From Petrolisthes cinctipes (taxonomy: Eukaryota > Arthropoda > Malacostraca > Decapoda > Porcellanidae), in NCBI GenBank assembly GCA_033782935.1, contig JAWQEG010000474.1, forward strand, positions 806,001 to 870,000: a DNA stretch of 64,000 nt, read 5' to 3'. The first letter of the stretch is position 1. Every line of letters starts with the position of its first letter. Below the pieces are notes generated by a model. That model had not been told where the DNA came from, ran no database searches, and saw only the letters and a list, made by a program, of their open reading frames with translations. Shown in pieces: positions 1-10,900 of the stretch. The translations under genes were made by a program, and so were the position numbers.

Positions 1-1211
1 TTCGGGTGTTTTGGGACTGAATTTGAGATATCGACTTTTTGGCACCTAAAAGATCGATTTTTAGCATGTTTTTAGCCTATATTTTGAAAATATTCTAGCA
101 CTGAGTAGGCATGTACAGATTGCTTCTGGGACCCGAAAATATTGAATTTTCGGGTGTTTTGAGTCAGAATTTGAGATATAAACGGGTACAGAAGATGCAT
201 GCACATATCGACTTTTGGGCACCTAAAAGATCGATTTTCAGTATGTTTTTGGCCTGTATTTTGAAAATACTCTAACACGGAGTAGGCATGTACAGATACC
301 TTCTGGGACCTCTAAATATCGAATTTTCGGGTGTTTTGGGACTGAATTTGAGATATCGATTTTTTGGCACCTAAAATGTCGATTTTTATCATGTTTTAAG
401 CCTATATTTTGAAAATATTCTAGCACTGTGTAGGCATGTACAGATTGCTTCTGGGACCCCAAAATATTGAATTTTCGGGTGTTTTGAGCCTGAATTTGAG
501 ATATAAACGGGTACAGAAGACACATGCACATATCGACTTTTGTGCACCTAAAAGATCGATTTTCAGTATGTTTTGAGCATGTATTTTGAAAATACTCTAA
601 CACGTTGTAGGCACGTACAGATCGCTTCTGGGACCCCTAAATATCGAATTTTCGGGTGTTTTGGGACTGAATTTGAGATATCGACTTTTTGGCACCTAAA
701 AGATCGATTTTTAGCATGTTTTTAGCCTATATTTTGAAAATATTCTAGCACTGAGTAGGCATGTACAGATTGCTTCTGGGACCCCAAAATTTTGAATTTT
801 CGGGTGTTTTCAGCCTGAATTTGAGATATAAACGTAGAGAAGATACATGCACATATTGACTTTGGGCACCAAAAATATCGATTTTCAGCATGTTTTGGGC
901 CTGAATTTTGAAAATACTCTAACACGGAGTAGGCATGTACAGATCGCTTCTGGGACCCCAAAATATCGAATTTTCGGGTGTTTAGGGCCAGAATTTGAGA
1001 TATAAACGGGTACAGAAGATACATGCACATATCGACTTTTGGGAACCTAAAAGATCGATTTTCAGTATGTTTTTGGCCTGTATTTTGAAAATACTCTAAC
1101 ACGGAGTAGGCATGTACAGATACCTTCTGGGACCTCTAAATATCGAATTTTCGGGTGTTTTGGGACTGAATTTGAGATATCGATTTTTTGGCACCTAAAA
1201 TGTCGAGTTTT
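1..1211. repeat. Leading stretch of mixed and hybrid monomers
   Basis: This holds a partial C2 tail (1-62), an A-head/B1-tail hybrid (63-239), C1 (240-387), an A-head/B2-tail hybrid (388-564), C2 (565-712), an A monomer of 174 bp lacking about 2 bp near 834 (713-886), B1 (887-1063) and C1 (1064-1211). The trimer period is kept although the classes are mixed. The window starts inside a monomer, so the array continues to the left. Confidence 0.9.
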
Positions 1212-1387
1212 AGCATGTTTTTAGCCTATATTTTGAAAATATTCTAGCACTGTGTAGGCATGTACAGATTGCTTCTGGGACCCCAAAATATTGAATTTTC
1301 GGGTGTTTTGAGCCTGAATTTGAGATATAAACGGGTACAGACGATACATGCACATATTGACTTTGGGCACCAAAAATATCGATTTTC
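1212..1387. repeat. Type A1 monomer, 176 bp (reference copy)
   Basis: The class A head reads AGCATG, a T run, then AGCCTATATTTTG. Class A differs from B by TG in place of CG at 1251-1252, 1270-1271, 1292-1293 and 1358-1359. The middle reads GTGTTTTGAGCCTG, and the TATAAACGGGTAC segment missing from C is present. The A1 subclass ends TTTGGGCACCAAAAATATCG; the A2 subclass has GGGCATCTAAAATATCG instead. A dyad ATATTTT-G-AAAATAT lies at 1228-1242. Confidence 0.93.
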
Positions 1388-1452
1388 AGCATGTTTTGGG
1401 CCTGAATTTTGAAAATACTCTAACACGGAGTAGGCATGTACAGATCGCTTCT
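1365..1452. repeat. Half-monomer 1, ~88 bp ancestral unit
   Basis: This half runs from GGGCACC at an A/B junction to just before GGGACCCC inside B. Placed without gaps beside the next half (1453-1541), I count about 59 matches in 88 positions. Shared blocks are AAAATATCGA, TGTTT, GGGCC, GAATTT, GCATG-ACA-ATCG and CTT or ACTT near the end. The 177 bp monomer therefore looks like a diverged tandem dimer. The matches were counted by hand. Confidence 0.82.
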
Positions 1453-1564
1453 GGGACCCCAAAATATCGAATTTTCGGGTGTTTAGGGCCAGAATTTGAG
1501 ATATAAACGGGTACAGAAGATGCATGCACATATCGACTTTTGGGCACCTAAAAGATCGATTTTC
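1388..1564. repeat. Type B1 monomer, 177 bp (reference copy)
   Basis: The class B1 head is AGCATGTTTTGGGCCTGAATTT. It keeps CpG at 1426-1427, 1446-1447, 1468-1469 and 1534-1535, where the neighbouring A monomer has TpG. The middle reads GTGTTTAGGGCCAG. The tail has AGATGCATGCACATATCG, containing the palindrome TGCATGCA, followed by TTTTGGGCACCTAAAAGATCG. It is the second member of the A1-B1-C1 trimer. The B2 subclass instead has GGGCCTGTATTTTG, CACTGAG, ACTGAAGATGC and TTTTGTGCACC. Confidence 0.93.
1453..1541. repeat. Half-monomer 2, ~89 bp ancestral unit
   Basis: This is the second half of the ancient dimer, from GGGACCCC to just before GGGCACC. It carries the TATAAACGGGTAC and GATGCATGCACATATCG segments. 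In C monomers it is cut to about 60 bp by the 29 bp deletion, so C keeps one full and one shortened half. The dyad seen in half 1 is not kept here: the matching place reads GAATTTGAGATAT. Confidence 0.8.
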
Positions 1565-1712
1565 AGTATGTTTTTGGCCTGTATTTTGAAAATACTCTAA
1601 CACGGATTAGGCATGTACAGATACCTTCTGTTACCTCTAAATATCGAATTTTCGGGTGTTTTGGGACTGAATTTGAGATATCGATTTTTTGGCACCTAAA
1701 ATGTCGATTTTT
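1565..1712. repeat. Type C1 monomer, 148 bp deletion form (reference copy)
   Basis: The class C1 head is AGTATGTTTTTGGCCTG and the middle has GATACCTTCTG. C runs directly from GAGATAT into CGATTTTTTGGCACC, so it lacks the 29 bp that A and B carry between two ATAT copies. This explains 148 bp against 177 bp and the 501 bp trimer. A perfect dyad GTATTTT-G-AAAATAC lies at 1581-1595. The C2 subclass has TTTTGAGCATG, GATCGCTTCTGGGACCCC and CGACTTTTTGGCACC. Confidence 0.93.
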
Positions 1713-3474
1713 AGCATGTTTTTAGCCTATATTTTGAAAATATTCTAGCACTGTGTAGGCATGTACAGATTGCTTCTGGGACCCCAAAATATTGAATTTT
1801 CGGGTGTTTTGAGCCTGAATTTGAGATATAAACGGGTACAGAAGATACATGCACATATTGACTTTGGGCATCTAAAATATCGATTTTCAGCATGTTTTGG
1901 GCCTGAATTTTGAAAATACTCTAACACGGAGTAGGCATGTACAGATACCTTCTGGGACCTCTAAATATCGAATTTTCGGGTGTTTTGGGACTGAATTTGA
2001 GATATCGATTTTTTGGCACCTAAAATGTCGATTTTTAGCATGTTTTTAGCCTATTTTTTGAAAATATTCTAGCACTGTGTAGGCATGTACAGATTGCTTC
2101 TGGGACCCCAAAATATTGAATTTTCGGGTGTTTTGAGCCTGAATTTGAGATATAAACGGGTACAGAAGATACATGCACATATTGACTTTGGGCACCAAAA
2201 ATATCGATTTTCAGCATGTTTTGGGACTGAATTTTGAAAATACTCTAACACGGAGTAGGCATGTACAGATCGCTTCTGGAACCCCAAAATATCGAATTTT
2301 CGGGTGTTTAGGGCCAGAATTTGAGATATAAACGGGTACAGAAGATGCATGCACATATCGACTTTTGGGCACCTAAAAGATCGATTTTCAATATGTTTTT
2401 GGCCTGTATTTTGAAAATACTCTAACACGGAGTAGGCATGTACAGATACCTTCTGGGACCTCTAAATATCGAATTTTCGGGTGTTTTGGGACTGAATTTG
2501 AGATATCGATTTTTTGGCACCTAAAATGTCGATTTTTAGCATGTTTTTAACCTATATTTTGAAAATATTCTAGCACTGTGTAGGCATGTACAGATTGCTT
2601 CTGGGACCCCAAAATATTGAATTTTCGGGTGTTTTGAGACTGAATTTGAGATATAAACGGGTACAGAAGATACATGCACATATTGACTTTGGGCATCTAA
2701 AATATCGATTTTCAGCATGTTTTGGGCCTGAATTTTGAAAATACTCTAACACGGAGTAGGCATGTACAGATCGCTTCTGGGACCCCAAAATATCGAATTT
2801 TCGGGTGTTTAAGGCCAGAAATTGAGATATAAACGGGTACAGAAGATGCATGCACATATCGACTTTTGGGCACCTAAAAGATCGATTTTCAGTATGTTTT
2901 TGGCCTGTATTTTGAAAATACTCTAACACGGAGTAGGCATGTACAGATACCTTCTGCGACCTCTAAATATCGAATTTTCGGGTGTTATGGGACTGAATTT
3001 GAGATATCGATTTTTTGGCACCTATAATATCGATTTTTAGAATGTTTTTAGCCTATATTTTGAAAATATTATAGCACTGTGTAGTCATGTACAGATTGCT
3101 TCTGGGACCCCAAAATATTGAATTTTCGGGTGTTTTGAGCCTGAATTTGAGATATAAACGGGTACAGAAGATACATGCACATATTTACTTTGGGCACCAA
3201 AAATATCGATTTTCAGCATGTTTTGGGCCTGAATTTTGAAAATACTCTAACACGGAGTACTCATGTACAGATCGCTTCTGGGACCCCAAAATATTGAATT
3301 TTCGGGTGTTTTGAGCCTGAATTTGAGATATAAACGGGTACAGAAGATACATGCACATATTGACTTTGGGCATCTAAAATATCGATTTTCAGCATGTTTT
3401 GGGCCTGAGTTTTGAAAATACTCTAACACGGAGTAGGCATGTACAGATCGCTTCTGGGACCCCAAAATATCGAA
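1713..3474. repeat. Array of A1-B1-C1 trimers with one dimer and one tetramer
   Basis: A2 (1713-1888) is followed by a B1-head/C1-tail hybrid of 148 bp (1889-2036), giving a 324 bp unit. Trimers follow at 2037-2537 and 2538-3038. From 3039 comes a four-monomer, 677 bp unit: A, a B-head/A2-tail hybrid (3215-3390), B1 (3391-3567) and C1. The C monomer at 2891 is a subvariant with GTTATGGGACTG and CCTATAATATCG, here called C1b. Diagnostic changes such as CTGTTACC (about 1627) recur near 4632, so 1.2-3.1 kb is an older relative of 4.2-5.8 kb. Confidence 0.88.
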
Positions 3475-6400
3475 TTTTCGGGTGTTTAAGGCCAGAAATT
3501 GAGATATAAACGGGTACAGAAGATGCATGCACATATCGACTTTTGGGCACCTAAAAGATCGATTTTCAGTATGTTTTTGGCCTGTATTTTGAAAATACTC
3601 TAACACGGAGTAGGCATGTACAGATACCTTCTGCGACCTCTAAATATCGAATTTTCGGGTGTTATGGGACTGAATTTGAGATATCGATTTTTTGGCACCT
3701 ATAATATCGATTTTTAGCATGTTTTTAGCCTATATTTTGAAAATATTCTAGCACTGTGTAGTCATGTACAGATTGCTTCTGGGACCCCAAAATATTGAAT
3801 TTTCGGGTGTTTTGAGCCTGAATTTGAGATATAAACGGGTACAGAAGATACATGCACATATTGACTTTGGGCACCAAAAATATCGATTTTCAGCATGTTT
3901 TGGGCCTGAATTTTGAAAATACTCTAACACGGAGTACTCATGTACAGATCGCTTCTGGGACCCCAAAATATCGAATTTTCGGGTGTTTAAGGCCAGAATT
4001 TGAGATATAAACGGGTACTGAAGATGCATGCACATATCGACTTTTGGGCACCTAAAAGATCGATTTTCAGTATGTTTTTGGCCTGTATTTTGAAAATACT
4101 CTAACACGGAGTAGGCATGTACAGATACCTTCTGGGACCTCTAAATATCGAATTTTCGGGTGTTATGGGACTGAATTTGAGATATCGATTTTTTGGCACC
4201 TATAATATCGATTTTTAGCATGTTTTTAGCCTATTTTTTGAAAATATTATAGCACTGTGTAGGCATGTACAGATTGCTTCTGGGACCCCAAAATATTGAA
4301 TTTTCGGGTGTTTTGAGCCTGAATTTGAGATATAAACGGGTACAGACGATACATGCACATATTGACTTTGGGCACCAAAAATATCGATTTTGAGCATGTT
4401 TTGGGCCTGAATTTTGAAAATACTCTAACACGGAGTAGGCATGTACAGATCGCTTCTGGGACCCCAAAATATCGAATTTTCGGGTGTTTAGGGCCAGAAT
4501 TTGAGATATAAACGGGTACAGAAGATGCATGCACATATCGACTTTTGGGCACCTAAAAGATCGATTTTCAGTATGTTTTTGGCCTGTATTTTGAAAATAC
4601 TCTAACACGGATTAGGCATGTACAGATACCTTCTGTTACCTCTAAATATCGAATTTTCGGGTGTTTTGGGACTGAATTTGAGATATCGATTTTTTGGCAC
4701 CTAAAATGTCGATTTTTAGCATGTTTTTAGCCTATTTTTTGAAAATATTCTAGCACTGTGTAGGCATGTACAGATTGCTTCTGGGACCCCAAAATATTGA
4801 ATTTTCGGGTGTTTTGAGCCTGAATTTGAGATATAAACGGGTACAGAAGATACATGCACATATTGACTTTGGTCACAAAAAATATCGATTTTCAGCATGT
4901 TTTGGGCCTGAATTTTGAAAATACTCTAACACGGAGTAGGCATGTACAGATCGCTTCTGGAACCCCAAAATATCGAATTTTCGGGTGTGTAGGGCCAGAA
5001 TTTGAGATATAAACGGGTACAGAAGATGCATGCACATATCGACTTTTGGGCACCTAAAAGATCGATTTTCAATATGTTTTTGGCCTGTATTTTGAAAATA
5101 CTCTAACACGGAGTAGGCATGTACAGATACCTTCTGGGACCTCTAAATATCGAATTTTCGGGTGTTTTGGGACTGAATTTGAGATATCGATTTTTTGGCA
5201 CCTAAAATGTCGATTTTTAGCATGTTTTTAGCCTATATTTTGAAAATATTCTAGCACTGTGTAGGCATGTACAGATTGCTTCTGGGACCCCAAAATATTG
5301 AATTTTCGGGTGTTTTGAGCCTGAATTTGAGATATAAACGGGTACAGAAGATACATGCACATATTGACTTTGGGCATCTAAAATATCGATTTTCAGCATG
5401 TTTTGGGCCTGAATTTTGAAAATACTCTAACACGGAGTAGGCATGTACAGATCGCTTCTGGGGCCCCAAAATATCGAATTTTCGGGTGTTTAAGGCCAGA
5501 AATTGAGATATAAACGGGTACAGAAGATGCATGCACATATCGACTTTTGGGCACCTAAAAGATCGATTTTCAGTATGTTTTTGGCCTGTATTTTGAAAAT
5601 ACTCTAACACGGAGTAGGCATGTACAGATACCTTCTGCGACCTCTAAATATCGAATTTTCGGGTGTTATGGGACTGAATTTGAGATATCGATTTTTTGGC
5701 ACCTATAATATCGATTTTTAGCATGTTTTTAGCCTATATTTTGAAAATATTATAGCACTGTGTAGTCATGTACAGATTGCTTCTGGGACCCCAAAATATT
5801 GAATTTTCGGGTGTTTTGAGCCTGAATTTGAGATATAAACGGGTACAGAAGATACATGCACATATTGACTTTGGGCACCAAAAATATCGATTTTCAGCAT
5901 GTTTTGGGCCTGTATTTTGAAAATACTCTAACACTGAGTAGGCATGTACAGATTGCTTCTGGGGCCCCAAAATATTGAATTTTCGGGTGTTTTGAGCCTG
6001 AATTTGAGATATAAACGGGTACTGAAGATGCATGCACATATCGACTTTTGTGCACCTAAAAGATCGATTTTCAGTATGTTTTGAGCATGTATTTTGAAAA
6101 TACTCTAACACGGAGTAGGCATGTACAGATCGCTTCTGGGACCCCTACATATCGAATTTTCGGGTGATTTGTGACTGAATTTGAGATATCGACTTTTTGG
6201 CACCTAAAAGATCGATTTTTAGCATGTTTTTAGCCTATATTTTGAAAATATTCTAGCACTGGGTGCCAGGCATGTACAGATTGCTTCTGGGACCCCAAAA
6301 TATTGAATTTTCGGGTGTTTTGAGGCTGAATTTGAGATATAAACGGGTACAGAAGATACATGCACATATTGACTTTGGGCACCAAAAATATCGATTTTCA

Positions 6401-7974
6401 GCATGTTTTGGGCCTGAATTTTGAAAATACTCTAACACGGAGTAGGCATGTACAGATCGCTTCTGGGACCCCAAAATATCAAATTTTCGGGTGTTTTGGG
6501 ACTGAATTTGAGATATCGACTTTTTGGCACTTAAAAGATCGATTTTTAGCATGTTTTTAGCCTATATTTTGAAAATATTCTAGCACTGTACAGATTGCTT
6601 CTGGGACCCAAAAATATTGAATTTTCGGGTGTTTTGAGCCTGAATTTGAGATATAAACGGGTACAGAAGATACATGCACATATTGACTTTGGGCTTCTAA
6701 AATATCGATTTTCAGCATGTTTCGGGCCTGTATTTGAAAATACTCTAACACTGAGTAGGCATGTACAGATTGCTTCTGGGACCCCAAAATATTGAATTTT
6801 CGGGTGTTTTGAGCCTGAATTTGAGATATAAACGGGTACTGAAGATGCATGCACATATCGACTTTTGTGCACCTAAAAGATCGATTTTCAGTATGTTTTG
6901 AGCATGTATTTTGAAAATACTCTAACACGGAGTAGGCATGTACAGATCGCTTCTGGGACCCCTAAATATCGAATTTTCGGGTGTTTTGGGACTGAATTTG
7001 AGATATCGACTTTTTGGCACCTAAAAGATCGATTTTTAGCATGTTTTTAGCCTATATTTTGAAAATATTCTAGCACTGAGTAGGCATGTACAGATTGTTT
7101 CTGGGACCCCAAAATATTGAATTTTCGGGTGTTTTGAGCCTGAATTTGAGATATAAACGGGTACAGAAGATACATGCACATATTGACTTCGGGCACCAAA
7201 AATATCGATTTTCAGCATGTTTTGGGCCTGAATTTTGAAAATACTCTAACACGGAGTAGGCATGTACAGATCGCTTCTGGGACCACAAAATATCGAATTT
7301 TCGGGTGTTTAGGGCCAGAATTTGAGATATAAACGGGTACAGAAGATGCATGCACATATCGACTTTTGGGCACCTAAGAGATCGATTTTCAGTATGTTTT
7401 TGGCCTGTATTTTGAAAATACTCTAACACGGAGTAGGCATGTACAGATACCTTCTGGGACCTCTAAATATCGAATTTTCGGGTGTTTTGGGACTGAATTT
7501 GAGATATCGATTTTTTGGAACCTAAAATGTCAATTTTTAGCATGTTTTTAGCCTATATTTTGAAAATATTCTAGCACTGTGTAGGCATGTACAGATTGCT
7601 TCCTGGACCCCAAAATATTGAATTTTCGGGTGTTTTGAGCCTGAATTTGAGATATAAACGGGTACAGAAGATACATGCACATATTGACTTTGGGCATCTA
7701 AAATATCGATTTTCAGCATGTTTTGGGCCTGTATTTTGAAAATACTCTAATACTGAGTAGGCATGTACAGATTGCTTCTGGGACCCCAAAATATTGAATT
7801 TTCGGGTGTTTTGAGCCTGAATTTGAGATATAAACGGGTACTGAAGATGCATGCACATATCGACTTTGGGCACCAAAAATATCGATTTTCAGCATGTTTT
7901 GGGCCTGAATTTTGAAAATACTCTAACACGGAGTAAGCATGTACAGATCGCTTCTGGGACCCCTAAATATCGAA
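3475..7974. repeat. 4.5 kb segmental duplication, copy 1
   Basis: Line-by-line comparison with the sequence 4500 bp downstream shows near identity. I found only scattered substitutions, including near 4252, 5040, 5134 and 6182, plus a short cluster near 3702-3706. Inside are trimers of both haplotypes, C1b monomers, an A monomer with +3 bp (6221-6399), a B-head/C2-tail hybrid (6400-6547) and an A monomer with a 10 bp loss (6548-6713). The left edge is set by mismatches at about 3435-3474 against 7935-7974. Confidence 0.92.
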
Positions 7975-10900
7975 TTTTCGGGTGTTTAAGGCCAGAAATT
8001 GAGATATAAACGGGTACAGAAGATGCATGCACATATCGACTTTTGGGCACCTAAAAGATCGATTTTCAGTATGTTTTTGGCCTGTATTTTGAAAATACTC
8101 TAACACGGAGTAGGCATGTACAGATACCTTCTGCGACCTCTAAATATCGAATTTTCGGGTGTTATGGGACTGAATTTGAGATATCGATTTTTTGGCACCT
8201 AAAATGTCGATTTTTAGCATGTTTTTAGCCTATATTTTGAAAATATTCTAGCACTGTGTAGTCATGTACAGATTGCTTCTGGGACCCCAAAATATTGAAT
8301 TTTCGGGTGTTTTGAGCCTGAATTTGAGATATAAACGGGTACAGAAGATACATGCACATATTGACTTTGGGCACCAAAAATATCGATTTTCAGCATGTTT
8401 TGGGCCTGAATTTTGAAAATACTCTAACACGGAGTACTCATGTACAGATCGCTTCTGGGACCCCAAAATATCGAATTTTCGGGTGTTTAAGGCCAGAATT
8501 TGAGATATAAACGGGTACTGAAGATGCATGCACATATCGACTTTTGGGCACCTAAAAGATCGATTTTCAGTATGTTTTTGGCCTGTATTTTGAAAATACT
8601 CTAACACGGAGTAGGCATGTACAGATACCTTCTGGGACCTCTAAATATCGAATTTTCGGGTGTTATGGGACTGAATTTGAGATATCGATTTTTTGGCACC
8701 TATAATATCGATTTTTAGCATGTTTTTAGCCTATTTTTTGAAAATATTATAACACTGTGTAGGCATGTACAGATTGCTTCTGGGACCCCAAAATATTGAA
8801 TTTTCGGGTGTTTTGAGCCTGAATTTGAGATATAAACGGGTACAGACGATACATGCACATATTGACTTTGGGCACCAAAAATATCGATTTTGAGCATGTT
8901 TTGGGCCTGAATTTTGAAAATACTCTAACACGGAGTAGGCATGTACAGATCGCTTCTGGGACCCCAAAATATCGAATTTTCGGGTGTTTAGGGCCAGAAT
9001 TTGAGATATAAACGGGTACAGAAGATGCATGCACATATCGACTTTTGGGCACCTAAAAGATCGATTTTCAGTATGTTTTTGGCCTGTATTTTGAAAATAC
9101 TCTAACACGGATTAGGCATGTACAGATACCTTCTGTTACCTCTAAATATCGAATTTTCGGGTGTTTTGGGACTGAATTTGAGATATCGATTTTTTGGCAC
9201 CTAAAATGTCGATTTTTAGCATGTTTTTAGCCTATTTTTTGAAAATATTCTAGCACTGTGTAGGCATGTACAGATTGCTTCTGGGACCCCAAAATATTGA
9301 ATTTTCGGGTGTTTTGAGCCTGAATTTGAGATATAAACGGGTACAGAAGATACATGCACATATTGACTTTGGTCACAAAAAATATCGATTTTCAGCATGT
9401 TTTGGGCCTGAATTTTGAAAATACTCTAACACGGAGTAGGCATGTACAGATCGCTTCTGGAACCCCAAAATATCGAATTTTCGGGTGTGTAGGGCCAGAA
9501 TTTGAGATATAAACGGGTACAGAAGATGCATGCACATATAGACTTTTGGGCACCTAAAAGATCGATTTTCAATATGTTTTTGGCCTGTATTTTGAAAATA
9601 CTCTAACACGGAGTAGGCATGTACAGATACCTTTTGGGACCTCTAAATATCGAATTTTCGGGTGTTTTGGGACTGAATTTGAGATATCGATTTTTTGGCA
9701 CCTAAAATGTCGATTTTTAGCATGTTTTTAGCCTATATTTTGAAAATATTCTAGCACTGTGTAGGCATGTACAGATTGCTTCTGGGACCCCAAAATATTG
9801 AATTTTCGGGTGTTTTGAGCCTGAATTTGAGATATAAACGGGTACAGAAGATACATGCACATATTGACTTTGGGCATCTAAAATATCGATTTTCAGCATG
9901 TTTTGGGCCTGAATTTTGAAAATACTCTAACACGGAGTAGGCATGTACAGATCGCTTCTGGGGCCCCAAAATATCGAATTTTCGGGTGTTTAAGGCCAGA
10001 AATTGAGATATAAACGGGTACAGAAGATGCATGCACATATCGACTTTTGGGCACCTAAAAGATCGATTTTCAGTATGTTTTTGGCCTGTATTTTGAAAAT
10101 ACTCTAACACGGAGTAGGCATGTACAGATACCTTCTGCGACCTCTAAATATCGAATTTTCGGGTGTTATGGGACTGAATTTGAGATATCGATTTTTTGGC
10201 ACCTATAATATCGATTTTTAGCATGTTTTTAGCCTATATTTTGAAAATATTATAGCACTGTGTAGTCATGTACAGATTGCTTCTGGGACCCCAAAATATT
10301 GAATTTTCGGGTGTTTTGAGCCTGAATTTGAGATATAAACGGGTACAGAAGATACATGCACATATTGACTTTGGGCACCAAAAATATCGATTTTCAGCAT
10401 GTTTTGGGCCTGTATTTTGAAAATACTCTAACACTGAGTAGGCATGTACAGATTGCTTCTGGGGCCCCAAAATATTGAATTTTCGGGTGTTTTGAGCCTG
10501 AATTTGAGATATAAACGGGTACTGAAGATGCATGCACATATCGACTTTTGTGCACCTAAAAGATCGATTTTCAGTATGTTTTGAGCATGTATTTTGAAAA
10601 TACTCTAACACGGAGTAGGCATGTACAGATCGCTTCTGGGACCCCTACATATCGAATTTTCGGGTGATTTGTGACTGAATTCGAGATATCGACTTTTTGG
10701 CACCTAAAAGATCGATTTTTAGCATGTTTTTAGCCTATATTTTGAAAATATTCTAGCACTGGGTGCCAGGCATGTACAGATTGCTTCTGGGACCCCAAAA
10801 TATTGAATTTTCGGGTGTTTTGAGGCTGAATTTGAGATATAAACGGGTACAGAAGATACATGCACATATTGACTTTGGGCACCAAAAATATCGATTTTCA

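Larger units (their letters stand above)
1212..1712. repeat. 501 bp trimer HOR, haplotype A1-B1-C1
   Basis: This reference trimer is 176+177+148 bp. The same arrangement recurs, for example, at 2037-2537, 15819-16319, 16320-16820, 38049-38549 and 54015-54515. It alternates with the A2-B2-C2 haplotype. The 501 bp period is divisible by three, which explains the repeated short open frames on the minus strand. Confidence 0.95.

Noticed and set aside
238..603. Recurrent minus-strand frames of 60-127 codons across the window
   Set aside because: They repeat with each HOR, overlap one another in different frames, and change with neutral substitutions. There is no sign of codon-position constraint, introns or gene context.
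1654..1670. CENP-B box-like text TTTCGGGTGTTTTGGGA in C monomers
   Set aside because: It matches seven of nine core positions of the known box (NTTCGNNNNANNCGGGN), missing the central A and the C before GGG. A match this good is expected by chance in about 500 bp, so I do not call a CENP-B site.
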